Shown here piece by piece: positions 11,711-21,581 of a stretch of 64,000 nucleotides of DNA. Within the stretch, counting starts at the first letter, position 1; each line of letters starts with the position of its first letter. Under the pieces are notes generated by a model. That model searched no databases and was not told the origin of the DNA. It worked only from the letters and a program-made list of their open reading frames with translations. The translations under genes were made by a program, and so were the position numbers. Source of the DNA: Batillaria attramentaria (taxonomy: Eukaryota; Mollusca; Gastropoda; Batillariidae); assembly GCA_018292915.2 (NCBI GenBank), contig JACVVK020000480.1, positions 272,501 through 336,500 on the forward strand, in the 5' to 3' direction.

Positions 11711-12126
11711 TAATAATAATAATAGCTCTTATAAAGCGCTAACAGTCTGCTCAAAGAGCACTCAGTGCGCTACACACACACATTCTCACGCATACATGAA
11801 ACACTAAGTATGTGTGCGGGGGGGAGGGGGGGTAGATGATACTACAGATCATATGCTGTCTTGAATAGGTGAGTCTTTAGGTTTGACTTAAACTGTGGGA
11901 GGGTCTGGGTGTTCCCAAGGGAGGGAGGCAGAGAATTCCATACCTGGGGGGCACAGAAACTGAAAGAGCGCTCACCGAAAGTTTTGAGATTGAACTTGGG
12001 AACGTTTAGGAGCTTTTCTGATGAGGAGCGGAGAGTACGAGAAGGTTCATAAGTGGTAAGCATGTCGGAAAGATACTGAGATAGGACGTTCTGGCAGGGA
12101 ACCCTCCAATACTCCGACAGGCAACA
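11711..12126 (-). pseudogene. 3' end of an L2/CR1-like LINE with (ATT)n tail
   Basis: Minus-strand frame 12126-11842 encodes a typical reverse-transcriptase C-terminus: QYLSDMLTTYEPSRTLRSSS, then LKTFGERSFSFCAPQVWNSLP and QFKSNLKTHLFKTAYDL, then a stop. The 3' UTR follows with the characteristic AGCGCTTTATAAGAGC and a terminal (ATT)n tail at 11711-11724. Upstream the frame closes at 12127-12129, so only a 5'-truncated stub remains. The family is inferred from the SRTLRSSS...FGERSFSFCAPQVWNSLP style, which is widespread in L2/CR1-type elements. Confidence 0.8.
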
Positions 12127-12260
12127 TCAAGTGTGCACGTTAAAGATCCCATTTCAAAGGGGAGGAGCCGCGGAATGGAAATCAATCACACACCATACAC
12201 GCACGGGATAAAAATGTCCTGTGGCGACGCGCTTTCCCCGGTGGGAGCAACCCAGTTCCA
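12127..12260 (+). repeat. Repeat with ATCAAGTGTGCACGTTAAAG
   Basis: Relative of 4625-4770, directly upstream (minus sense) of the L2/CR1-like LINE stub, so it may be part of that LINE's neighbourhood. Confidence 0.4.
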
Positions 12261-12264
12261 CAGC

Positions 12265-13300
12265 AATGGCGAGTTAGAGCCACAAAGAGTACAAATAAAG
12301 TAAGTAGAGTATGTGGAAGACCAGTTCCAACGACAAGGTACGCAAGGAACCGTGCCGCAGGCAAAACTACACAAGTCTCAAGTCAAGTTTCTTGAATGGC
12401 CAAACGCCTACATCGACCTGCAAAATGACAATGAACAAGATCATAATGCAGGGACTCAATCACAAATACAGTTTCAAGATGTAACGGAACGAACCAAATG
12501 GGATTTCCCTTATACAGAGGGCGTGAAGTACAAATAGAGCCAGATTTCCCAACGTCATAGAATTCCTGCCAGACATTAAGTGTGTTACTTTAAATGCTGC
12601 AGGGTTGTTCAAGTACTTTTTTGGGGGCAATATAACATGACCGTAACTCGTTATAGAAAGTGCAAAAGTATACGAAAGCGACCATGGCAGCCTCACTGTT
12701 TTGCATCCTGACAGAATCCGATCAGGCTGTTTGGCCTTTATTCGAGGCTCGAGAGCATACGCGGTTAAAATATTCACACTGATATTTCTCCCCCCACTTC
12801 AGCACCAGCCCGACGTGCCGCAGATAGTGAGAAAACTCTTGGAGCACTCGCTTCCTATCGGCAGTTCCTTCCCCTTGGGACTGATAGCGCCACCACGCAG
12901 GATCAAATACAACGAAGGGAGAGAAGCATGGACAATTGTGATTGTCACATCAATCCTGATTACGTCCGGGCCATTAGGCACGCGCCCTGGCGTGAACTGG
13001 CTCATCGGAACATCTCTAGCATCACACGCATAGAAAACAAAACAACAAAAAAATGTATCCCCGTTCTCAGCGATCCACTCAAAACAGAGCATTGCTGCTG
13101 CATTAACAGAGGAACAGGGAAGAAAGAAGCCCACTTGATTAGCCCCATAATCGTGAAAATTTAGCTAGTAGCGGTCACCAAGACCGGAACAGCTTTCCAC
13201 ACTGGCCACACTGGACCCCTTTTTAGAGGACCAATATCAGAAATCAGATAGCGCTGTGACGGACATGCTTGTAAATCGCCCCCTCTTATTGGACGAAGTA
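12265..13300. other. No gene recognised
   Basis: Several overlapping short frames on both strands, without a favoured one. No known repeat seen. Confidence 0.4.
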
Positions 13301-13302
13301 GG

Positions 13303-13385
13303 GGAAGGGGGGGGGGGGGGACTTCGCCAGCGTCGCCTCTTCTCACTTTCACTTAGCCCCCCCACCCCCCCCCCCCCCCCCCGCG
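13303..13385 (+). repeat. Poly-G and poly-C runs
   Basis: G run near 13308-13320 and C run near 13360-13382, 50 bp apart, able to pair as an inverted repeat. Confidence 0.9.
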
Positions 13386-13639
13386 CGCTTTCCTTTTATT
13401 CTGTAGTTATGCACTGCTGTCACATTTCCCATCCGCGCAGTTTTCTCCATTGCAGCGTCCAACTCCCAAGGGCGTTCCTCTATAATAGTGAACGCTGCTC
13501 ACTGTTCTGCAGGTGAAACTTCATCCATTTAGTCATCGTTTATTTCTTTGCTTTTGTAAGTTTCATTTCTTACGAAATTTAGTGTTTTCAACCTGTTTTG
13601 GTTTCGGCATATAAATAAATAAATTTCACAGTGACTCAT

Positions 13640-13780
13640 TGCGCTAACACACGTCACTCATACACATTCATACCATACAGACCATTCATACCATACACAT
13701 ATCATATCAATAAGTCTGCGCTTTACAAATAAAATGATGATGATGGTAATGGTGATTATTATTATTATTATTATTAACTC
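13640..13780 (+). mobile_element. Possible LINE 3' tail with (GAT)n and (ATT)n
   Basis: TGCGCTTTACAAATAAAATG followed by GATGATGATGG and (ATT)n at about 13756-13776. This resembles the 3' ends of L2/CR1-like elements. No coding part is present. Confidence 0.4.
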
Positions 13781-13841
13781 TGAGAGGCACCAACGAATTT
13801 CGTTCCATGTCACTTTGTTCAGGCTACGTTGCTGAAACGAT

Positions 13842-13931
13842 TTCCACAAATATTTGGCCCCAGCTGGGATCGAACTCACGACCCGAGCGTTAGTAGTCCA
13901 ACGCTCTACCATTCGACCACCCCAGCTCCCC
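13842..13931 (-). mobile_element. tRNA-Arg-like SINE, head half only
   Basis: Keeps the head up to GGGGCCAAATATTTGTGG; the rest is missing. B box in the GTTCGATCC form. Followed by a local duplication of GGGTTTTGAGGA. Confidence 0.75.
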
Positions 13932-14004
13932 GGGTTTTGAGGAATGTAATGGGTTTTGAGGATTGCTGTCACGCACAGTTTTTGTGTGAGCGTTTCAATT
14001 TGCG

Positions 14005-14145
14005 ACAGGTCTCGGGGTATGAGTTCAAGTCCCGGTTAGGAGCCAAATATTAACTGGTGCTGACGTTTCCCTTGTTGTCCCTTTCTTTTTGTATCACCCG
14101 TATGTGGCGGAAATGGCGTTAAAACCCCCAATTACCCATCAATCC
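14005..14145 (+). mobile_element. tRNA-Arg-like SINE, old degenerate copy
   Basis: The order of motifs is recognisable: GAGTTCAAGTCCCGGTTAGG, GCCAAATATTAACTGGTGCT, TATCACCCGTATGTGGCGG, AACCCCCAATTACCC. Many substitutions; the A-box end is lost. Confidence 0.65.
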
Positions 14146-14455
14146 ATTTGCCACAGCTCTATCAAATTACACCAGCTGACCTGCTCTTAATGTTTCTTTC
14201 TCACACCGCACAAAGCCGCTTTCCTTTCTTACTTCCATGTCACGTCATGGCACTTCGTAAATTGAAACTTGAGTTTTTAATGGACGACAATGCGCTGACC
14301 TGCAGAAGAAATTGGAATCCAGAGATTCGTGAATACAGAAACGTGCGCGGACAATTCCGCGGAAAAGTTCCTTTAGGCGTGACGTCTTCAAGCCTAGTGC
14401 CCGCCGAACAAAGGCTGATCCACTCTGGCCTTTCCTTTGCTTTGTACTCCCGAAG

Positions 14456-15170
14456 AGGAACTGTGTCTTTTTAAAACAAAATAAAGAAGAAGAACAAGAA
14501 GAAGAAGAAGAGGAACTGTGTCTTTTTAAAACAAAATAAAGAAGAAGAACAAGAAGAAGAAGAAGAGGAACTGTGTCTTTTTAAAACAAAATAAAGAAGA
14601 AGAACAAGAAGAAGAAGAAGAGGAACTGTGTCTTTTTAAAACAAAATAAAGAAGAAGAACAAGAAGAAGAAGAAGAGGAACTGTGTCTTTTTAAAACAAA
14701 ATAAAGAAGAAGAACAAGAAGAAGAAGAAGAGGAACTGTGTCTTTTTAAAACAAAATAAAGAAGAAGAACAAGAAGAAGAAGAAGAGGAACTGTGTCTTT
14801 TTAAAACAAAATAAAGAAGAAGAACAAGAAGAAGAAGAAGAGGAACTGTGTCTTTTTAAAACAAAATAAAGAAGAAGAACAAGAAGAAGAAGAAGAGGAA
14901 CTGTGTCTTTTTAAAACAAAATAAAGAAGAAGAACAAGAAGAAGAAGAAGAGGAACTGTGTCTTTTTAAAACAAAATAAAGAAGAAGAACAAGAAGAAGA
15001 AGAAGAGGAACTGTGTCTTTTTAAAACAAAATAAAGAAGAAGAACAAGAAGAAGAAGAAGAGGAACTGTGTCTTTTTAAAACAAAATAAAGAAGAAGAAC
15101 AAGAAGAAGAAGAAGAGGAACTGTGTCTTTTTAAAACAAAATAAAGAAGAAGAACAAGAAGAACAAGAAG
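14456..15170 (+). repeat. 55-bp minisatellite, 13 copies
   Basis: Unit AGGAACTGTGTCTTTTTAAA, ACAAAATAAAGAAGAAGAAC, AAGAAGAAGAAGAAG, with an exact 55-bp period. Unit starts run from 14456 to 15116. Internal copies look identical; only the last has changes (GAACAAGAAG near 15160). Each unit has one AATAAA hexamer. The first unit continues from unique sequence on its left, and its GAA-rich end resembles a retroposon tail. Confidence 0.95.
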
Positions 15171-15651
15171 AGGAAGAAAGTCTTTTTTCTTACCAGGTTG
15201 AAAGAATGAAAGCCGCCAGCTTCAACATCAAAGCGCTTTACTTTGTCTGGGGCGTGCAATTTGCTGAAGTAATTTCCCCATTATCCAATGCCCAAAGACA
15301 AAAATTCGATAGAGTGACGTGGATAACACAGACTAAACAGGCTTTAGCTACGTGTGTCAACAGGGCAGCAAGAGCAAAGCAAACCCTGGGTGGGGGCCGG
15401 GCGGGGGGGGGGGGGGGAGGGAAGGGGGTGGAGAGGGGAGGGGACTTAACAATGCAAACATTGTCGAAGCACACCAACCCAGACGATCGGTGGCCATCTT
15501 TTGACCGGATAAGGGCGATAACTTCCGGTGTTTGAACAACCAATCAAAAGCATCAAAGGAGTCAGGCAAAAGATGAACGCTTCACAGCGATAGTAATCTC
15601 TTTGGATAGTTTCGTAGAATACACTTTCTTTTTTCTCTTCTTCTTTTTTCT

Positions 15652-15698
<47 letters not shown>

Positions 15699-15701
<3 letters not shown>

Positions 15702-15868
15702 GGGGTGGGTGTTTGGGGGTTTAACGTCCTTTTCCACCACATAGGGTGATATCAAAGACGGGGCAGCGATGAAAAAGCCAGCACAAATATTTGGCCCCAG
15801 CCGGGATCGAACTCACGACTCGAGCATTAGAAGTCCAACGCTCTACCATTCGACCACCCCGGCCCCCC
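15699..15868 (-). mobile_element. tRNA-Arg-like SINE inserted in a (GA)n tract
   Basis: Full-length young copy of the GTTCGATCC lineage. (GA)n lies directly on both sides (15654-15698 and 15871-15889), so the target was a GA microsatellite. Confidence 0.85.
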
Positions 15869-16221
15869 TGAGAGAGAGAGAGAGAGAGAATCTGACTTTT
15901 CCATCTTTTGTCAATAAGTATGCCGTCGCCGTACTGTAGTTTGAAAGACATGTATGTAGAAAAACAAAAATCTTTCTACAAACCTTTTCGAGGTGTGCAA
16001 GCTCCAAGGTTACGATTCTTCGACAACAGTCTTTGACTGAACTTTAACCTTTCTTATATAATTATGTGCATTTTGACATTGTGCATGTGCATTCGTCTAT
16101 GCTGGACGAAGATAGATGAAGCTATTTTGTATTACTTAGTTTCTCTATAATACCCATTCATGCGACTGTTCAGCAACTTTTTGACGGGAATCTTGTGTTG
16201 TTTAATAAATTGTGTAACCTG

Positions 16222-16223
<2 letters not shown>

Positions 16224-16297
<74 letters not shown>

Positions 16298-16298
16298 A

Positions 16299-16359
<61 letters not shown>
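16224..16359 (+). repeat. (CA)n(GA)n compound microsatellite
   Basis: (CA)n 16224-16293, then GAGAAGG and (GA)n to 16359. Confidence 0.97.
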
Positions 16360-16366
<7 letters not shown>

Positions 16367-16618
16367 CATTTTCCTCTGTATAATTTCTGTTGTGCAAAGG
16401 GAGCAAATTGCAGCAGTGGGCCTATGGAAAATGAGAAACAGCAAATGGCAGTAAAAAGAAAACGACCTGAATCTAGCTCTCCTCATCAGCCGTGTGAAAA
16501 AGCATCTAGCAGACGCTGTGCGTTTCGGCTTCTGTCTGCTTAGTGCCAATTCATTCATTTATTCAAGGTTCAGCGTACCATCTGGCACATGAGGCAGCAG
16601 CCAAGGCTTTCCAATTTT

Positions 16619-17066
16619 GGTTACAGACCGGTAATAGCTTCCGGGCCATATAGTAAGAACTCCGCTAAATATAGTAGAAAAGCTTTGCCCCTTTTAAAAT
16701 TTGTGTGCAGAGTAAAATCTGGCAGTCTGGTGATTTTTGTTGGCTTTGTAAACAAGTTTCATGCCAGGTAATAGTAAAACTAGGGGAAAATGAGGCTGGC
16801 TTGTGGACTGTTTGTATCCATGCGCGGCTGGCACGGGAGCCAGCAGACGGCCGTGGAATGAGGGGGTATGTGGTTGCTGCCAACATTGCCAAAAACCTGA
16901 ATATTGGAATTTGTTGAAAATTACTCTGCACATGAGTCTATGGCTGCCTGATTTTTGTGACTTTTTGGGGGTGAATTTTAAAGCTTTTCTAAGGTGTCAT
17001 CTGCAACGTTATGTGTAAGAGGAATATATAGCGTTTTCCTCCAGATTTGCATCTCTGGTACGTAGC
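16619..17066 (-). repeat. LINE 3' UTR, copy A of an inverted dispersed pair
   Basis: The reverse complement matches 47832-48317 along nearly its whole length, with point differences and small indels. Shared landmarks include GGAAAACGCTATATATTCC, CAGGCAGCCATAGACTCATG, TACCTGGCATGAAACTTG and GGTCTGTAACC at the 3' end. It lies directly downstream (minus sense) of the decayed LINE ORF at 17066-17404 and is therefore its 3' UTR. Confidence 0.85.
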
Positions 17067-17404
17067 CTTTAGTCGGTTTCCCGCAGCTTTCGCCATTGTT
17101 TCCCATGGGAGGTTCCTTGCGTTGAGCTCGCACTCCATGGTAAGTCTCCAGGTCTCTTTTTGGTCTGCCTCGTCTTCTTTTCCCTTGCGGAGTCCACCTG
17201 AGTGCTGCTCTCTGTAGTGAACTGGAGGGCATTCTCAGCACATGACCAAGCCGTCTCCACCTGGAGATCTGCTGCCGAAAGAAGTTCCTCGCTGGAGATA
17301 TAGTGTTTGGCCAGAAGACGCGGCGGATTCGACGAAGGCATTCCGTCTGGAAGGTGTCCAGCTTTTTTGTTGTTGTTGAGATGGTGTTGGTCATTTTCCA
17401 GCAC
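16978..17404 (-). pseudogene. Decayed 3' end of a second RTE-like LINE ORF
   Basis: On the minus strand, two overlapping frames carry the C-terminal part of an RTE-like ORF: KKLDTFQTECLRRIRRVFWPNTIS, then RWRRLGHVLRMPSSSL and WTPQGKRRRGRPK. The match then continues in another frame (ETWR...), so there is at least one frameshift near 17160. The wording differs from the intact LINE at 22.6-25.9 kb (KWGWIGHTLRKP), so this is a different subfamily. It is a 5'-truncated dead copy. Its 3' UTR continues to about 16619 and is shared with the repeat at 47832-48317. Confidence 0.8.
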
Positions 17405-18084
17405 TCAGAACAGTAGAGAAGGACACTGACTTCATGGCTTCTGAAGATTCTGTACTTCGTTCTGAGAGAGAGTTTCTTGGAATTCCATAATTATTGGGAA
17501 AAGCATGGCAAAAGGCTTGGTTTGCTCTTTGTCAGACGGGCTTTTACCTCCCGTTTGCCATCTCAGAGATGTTGTAACTGTGCAGGTGTGCGGGTGGTAT
17601 GGCGCTACACGTCGCCAAAACAGCTCAGAGCAGCCTGTGAGTGTAGAAATAAACTTTAGCCGAAATTCGTTCACAACTGTGCTTTAAAAAAAAAAAAAAA
17701 AACAGACAATGAGCGCAATCGGCCAATTGAAAGGCTCAGTCTGTCAAATCCCTTTTCCACGCGGTGGGACAACTGCTCTATAAAGTCAGTAGTGTGGCAG
17801 CAGCACGGCGTATACAGAACGGATTGACCTCTGTCACGTGATGTAATTAAAATCGATCGGAACACAAGACTGGATTAGGTGAATCACCTTGAAACGGGTC
17901 AGGGACCCTCCGCACATAAACCTTTCCTGGTAAAAGCCCGGGCACATCCCCCCCCCCCCACCCACCCCTCCCTTTGTTCGAGTCTCCCTCTCTGTCTCGT
18001 TCTCTCTGTCTCCCTCCCCCCTTCTCTCTTTCTCTTTTTCATTTCCTTTAGATAGTTTGTAGCTGTTGTCATTTTAGTGTCCCT

Positions 18085-18197
18085 GAATGTTTAATAGCAG
18101 GACAGCCTGTAAGATAGGCAGCAATGCCTAAATGTGCTATCCTGAATAAGACCGTTTCATCATCATCATCATCCATCATCATCATCATCATCATCAC
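18085..18197 (+). mobile_element. LINE-type 3' end fragment with (CAT)n tail
   Basis: Contains AGCAGGACAGCCTGTAAGAT, AGGCAGCAATGCCTAAATG and TATCCTGAATAAGACCGTTT, followed by (CAT)n. The same unit occurs in reverse at 44494-44600 and more diverged at 44067-44170, each with a different simple-repeat tail. This points to one retroposon 3' end whose tails vary. Confidence 0.55.
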
Positions 18198-18213
18198 TCC
18201 CTCTGTCTCTCAA

Positions 18214-18215
<2 letters not shown>

Positions 18216-18301
<86 letters not shown>
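18216..18301 (+). repeat. (GT)n(GA)n compound microsatellite
   Basis: (GT)n 18216-18262 and (GA)n 18263-18301. A (CAT)n tail lies 40 bp upstream. Confidence 0.97.
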
Positions 18302-18302
<1 letters not shown>

Positions 18303-18316
18303 ACGCAATGAATCTC

Positions 18317-18366
18317 TCAGACGAAAGCACATAAAACGCCGATCACGCGGAGGACCCACAAAACCC
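18317..18366 (+). repeat. Short dispersed repeat after a GA tract, copy A
   Basis: CAGACGAAAGCACATAAAAC, GCCGATCACGCGGAGGACCC. The same sequence follows a GA tract at 47237-47287. Confidence 0.75.
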
Positions 18367-18508
18367 CCGATACCGACAGTTCTTGAGGAAGAGGCTGTGA
18401 AAGCCTAGACAACATCATGCATAGGAATCACCTATTAATATCAAGCTACCTCTTGCAACACCAGTGACCTATATTGTCCGTGTTCCAAAGGGGTCCGAAG
18501 GGGACGGG

Positions 18509-18528
18509 GGGGGGGGGGGGGGGGGGGT
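18509..18528 (+). repeat. Poly-G run
   Basis: About 20 G residues after GGGGACG. No SINE adjacent. Confidence 0.9.
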
Positions 18529-18585
18529 TCGGAATTACTGGCCGCGAGTTCGGTTGTTGACCGGTTCACCTGTTCTTGAGATATT

Positions 18586-18605
<20 letters not shown>

Positions 18606-18623
<18 letters not shown>

Positions 18624-18720
18624 GTAACCAATGAACTAACAAACATGATCTGTGTATCGTCATCTCTCTCTCTCTCTCTCGTAACCAATGAACTATCAAA
18701 CATTATCTGTGTATCGTCAG
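18606..18720 (+). repeat. Tandemly duplicated splice-acceptor region
   Basis: (CT)n, CGTAACCAATGAACTAACAA, ACATGATCTGTGTATCGTCA, then the same again ending in TCAG at 18720. Two ~55-bp copies lie directly before candidate exon A. Only the second ends in AG. Confidence 0.8.
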
Positions 18721-18821
18721 GCGAGGGATGTCCGAATCATCGTAGGCAATTTTGATGACAGCAAGGCCAGAAAGGTGTTTTGCAGCGTGACAGCAAGGCC
18801 AGAAAGGTGTTTTGCAGCGTG

Positions 18822-18901
<80 letters not shown>

Positions 18902-19182
18902 GTTGGTTACAATAACCACCTTTCCCGGGAGCTGAACAAAATCAAGAGAACAAAATACGCCAAAAACCGCAACAACAACAACAACAACCATACTCAACTC
19001 ATTCAGTGTGGTGTCTTCCTATCTGGACTGGCATTTGCTCACTACAAACCGCCCCTGTTCAACTGCGTCCATTCTCTTTCACCCTTGCAGCCTCCCACAA
19101 AAACGTGATGGTGACATCACAATGGGGAGAAAAAGTGAATGAAGACGACAAACAGATGGAGAGTCGTCGGGTCAGCGGGGAG
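18721..19182 (+). CDS. Candidate host exons A-C of a plus-strand gene
   Basis: Exon A starts at 18721 after ATCTGTGTATCGTCAG. Its open frame has ARDVRIIVGNFDDSKARKVF and a GTGAGTAC donor at 18819. Exon B (about 18902-19008) has GYNNHLSRELNKIKRTKYAK. Exon C starts at 19091 after an excellent acceptor (TTCTCTTTCACCCTTGCAG) and encodes SHKNVMVTSQWGEKVNEDDK, with donor GTATCATT at 19183. B to C is phase-consistent across an ~80-bp intron. A to B is not, probably because exon A carries a 32-bp tandem duplication (18757 and 18789), which shifts the frame. Family not recognised. It may be a decaying gene. Confidence 0.35.
18824..18894 (+). repeat. (CA)n microsatellite inside a candidate intron
   Basis: About 70 bp, starting five bases after the candidate exon A donor. 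Confidence 0.97.
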
Positions 19183-19254
19183 GTATCATTTCCCTCTCCT
19201 GGCACTCCTCCCGATAATGATCACCGCTTTTCGCGTACGCATAAGCCGTTAAAC

Positions 19255-19860
19255 TCCGCTTCCTGGTGGTATTAAAGCACAAGAACCCCAGACATTTCTG
19301 TGCAAGAAAACGTCTCTGCCTGCCACAGACGTATAGAGATAGACGCACCGCTGTGCCGGAAAAGTGACGCCGCCGCGCGCCATGTTGCTAGTACCTGGAA
19401 GTGCCAGCTGTTTACATAGCGCGCATAGCATTGGCCAGACGCTATCAGCTGTTTACATAGCGCGCATAGCATTGGTCCGCTTTACCTTACGTCACATTTC
19501 TGATGACGTCTTTCTAAAGAACTTTGTATTTCGAACGAGGCGTCCTATACACAGAGCCTCTGAGTTCTGGTATTAGTAAGATGGCCGCGATAGCGACACT
19601 CGCAAGCAGCGGTGGCAGCGTGCGGCGGTGCGTCTATCTCTTTACGTCTGTGCTGCCTCCCCTGCAATTTCCTTTTCAATTGAAACCGCAAAGTCAAGAC
19701 GAACTTGTTCAACTTTTTCAGACACATCCTCCAGCAGTGAAACGTCAGACCTCGCCGTCACTAGATCATTGTCTCCCTCACAATCTTTCTCTCCGATTGG
19801 GCCTGCCGGGTCCCAGTCAACGTGTTTTTTTTTCTTTCTTTTTTTTCCCCTTCCTCAATC
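19255..19860 (+). pseudogene. Candidate exon interrupted by a TIR element
   Basis: Sequence 19255-19323 and 19657-19830 stays open in two frames when the 329-bp element and one CTGC copy are left out of the reading. One frame is Ser/Thr-rich (SDTSSSSETSDLAV); the other has LKPQSQDELVQLFQTHPPAV. With the element in place, both meet stops within it. Upstream, ATTAAAG may be an acceptor joining exon C at 19182. Downstream, a 50-nt T/C-rich run ends in CAATCAG, a strong acceptor at 19862. It is either a disrupted exon or an exon that uses element-borne splice sites. Confidence 0.35.
19324..19652. mobile_element. 329-bp terminal-inverted-repeat element (MITE-like) within candidate exon sequence
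   Basis: Left end CACAGACGTATAGAGATAGA, then CGCACCGC, is matched by the reverse complement of the right end with one mismatch over 28 bp. The flanks repeat CTGC (19320-19323 and 19653-19656), a possible 4-bp TSD. Inside, a 29-bp stretch beginning AGCTGTTTACATAGCGCGCA occurs twice (19406-19434, 19448-19476). It encodes no transposase, so it is non-autonomous. Superfamily not assigned. Confidence 0.7.
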
Positions 19861-20025
19861 AGCTTAGTTTCGCACAGCGATTGGCGGAATACAAATGAGG
19901 CGCTTTCCGTGTTGTTTCTATATCTAGCTTAAGTCACGCAATGCATCTGGGGCACAGAGTCTTTCAGTGGAAAGTACCTCTGTGCACAGTGGGGAAATGG
20001 CGCTCACTGCGCTACCGTGACGGGC

Positions 20026-20154
20026 CTAAATTGTCTCGGTGCTCTCAAACACAAGGTCGCGCACTATGTCATCCTTGACCAGCTTTGAACCCAGAGGGAT
20101 CCTCAATGGCGCAAGTGATGGCAGGCTGTCTTCAGAGTGAAAGTAGGCGTGTTT
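20026..20154 (-). CDS. Candidate terminal exon of a minus-strand host gene
   Basis: Acceptor ATGTATGTCTCTGATTCAG ends at 20155. The exon then codes 42 residues in phase 0, beginning KHAYFHSEDSLPSLAP and ending RDLVFESTETI, with the stop at 20026-20028. Two-thirds of the segment has a regular alternation of hydrophobic and charged residues, as in a folded domain. The upstream exon was not identified: a GTGAGT donor at about 20363 is out of phase. It converges with the plus-strand exons at 18.7-19.9 kb. Family not recognised. Confidence 0.4.
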   Translation of the reverse strand, partial: KHAYFHSEDSLPSLAPLRIPLGSKLVKDDIVRDLVFESTETI

Positions 20155-20640
20155 CTGAATCAGAGACATACATATCATGTCTCTGTCTGAATGGACAGAT
20201 CTATTATTACATTCAGCCTTAGAGCACGGGTGTGTATGCTTTTGTAATCGTCTCTTATTCCACCACAAGGCAGGTACGTGGTCGTCTGCACCGTGCAATA
20301 ATACTTGCCTGTAGAGTGCAACACCCTTGCCTGTCAGAGTGCAACCCCCTTGCCGTTTACTCACATCCTGTTGGATCAGTGTACCACGTAAACAGTGCCA
20401 TCAAAGCGCAACAATAATTGTCCGCTGGCAAAGATTTTGCCCAAACGAAAAGTGGTCGGATATTCAAGACTTCGTTTCAAATCGAATCATATGACACACA
20501 AGTCTCTGCTTTTCTAAAAAAAATTCGCCATTTTTAAAAATGGCGCTGGGTGTAAGCAGTCACATTTTCACGCCCCGCCGAAAAGGGACTGCACTCTGGA
20601 GTCTACCACGAATACTATAGCTGTACTGTGAAGGAAGTGA

Positions 20641-20952
20641 TGTTGTAGAGACCGCGAAAAGCCACTGCAGTTCGATGGAAATTTCTAGACCATCCCAGAA
20701 CATGCTGGTGCAGTAACGTCAGTAGATTACGTCACCTTGGAAAGATTTCGAACTTGCCAGTAAGTTGAGGAATGTTCTAGATCTGACCTGTTTAGTATAT
20801 AAGCAGTCCTGCACAGCGTTCTGGGTTCTTCTTCTTTCGTGAATTTGTTCTCCGCGCATCTTTAATAAAGTATTGGAGTTGTATTCTGTTGTATCCCGTG
20901 TTTTCTCTGCGAGTGCACGAAGAGAGCGACATAGCAGGAGTAAAATACAACA
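20641..20952 (+). mobile_element. Candidate solo LTR
   Basis: A ~312-bp block starts TGTTGTA and ends TACAACA, a 7-bp inverted terminal pair of the TG...CA type. Inside, in the order expected of an LTR promoter, are a TATA box (AGTATATAAGCAG at about 20795) and a polyadenylation signal (AATAAAG at about 20863). No primer-binding site, gag-pol or clear 5-bp target duplication was seen. A host promoter or first exon remains possible. Confidence 0.35.
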
Positions 20953-21192
20953 AATGCCTAAGGTCAAAGCTGAATGTAATTATAGACCAAAGATTTTATT
21001 TCCATAACAGTTGTGTTTCGTAAGTAATGTGGAAAGTGCAGCATGCACTGGATTTAAAATATTGAGCTTGAACCGTAAATATGCAAACAAACACGTGGTG
21101 TATGCATACATTAGTGGCAAGAGAAGTGGGATACCTCTTCCCTTGGGGGCAGAGAATCAGGAAAATCAAACCCTTGCTCAGTTTCTGTAGAC

Positions 21193-21193
<1 letters not shown>

Positions 21194-21252
<59 letters not shown>
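21194..21252 (+). repeat. (CA)n microsatellite
   Basis: About 58 bp, abutting a SINE 3' end. Confidence 0.97.
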
Positions 21253-21254
<2 letters not shown>

Positions 21255-21391
21255 GTGGGTGGGGGTAGGTGTTTGGGGTTTAACGTCCTTTTCCACCACA
21301 TACGGGTGATATCAAAGACGGGGCAACGATGAAATACCAGCACAAATATTTGGCCCCAGCCGGGATACGAACTCAAGACCCGAGCATTAGA
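21253..21391 (-). mobile_element. tRNA-Arg-like SINE, truncated in the head
   Basis: Abuts a (CA)n tract at its 3' end and stops in the anticodon arm (CGAGCATTAGAA). B box of the GTTCGTATCC lineage. Confidence 0.8.
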
Positions 21392-21581
21392 AACACTGAC
21401 ACAGAAGAAAGTTCATACGAAAGGAAAGTGGGAGTGGGAGGCTCGTGTTTGGCTAACAGCTCCATCAGAAGCTAAATGTCTTGTGTCTGACCCCTGCGGT
21501 GTGTTTTTCGCGCTCTTATGTGTCTCGCTTTGATGCATCTTTCTCGCTCCATCTTGTAAGCCTTCTCCCACTTTCGGTCAG

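Noticed and set aside
14456..15170. CRISPR-like array
   Set aside because: The 55-bp repeat has no variable spacers; it is a plain tandem minisatellite in a eukaryotic genome. The same holds for 42041-42712.
16160..16558. Long frames made of Thr-His, Arg-Glu, Cys-Val or Ser-Leu repeats (also at 30.4, 35.3, 36.4, 41.3, 45.7, 46.1, 49.1 kb)
   Set aside because: They are translations of (CA)n and (GA)n microsatellites, open in several frames at once.
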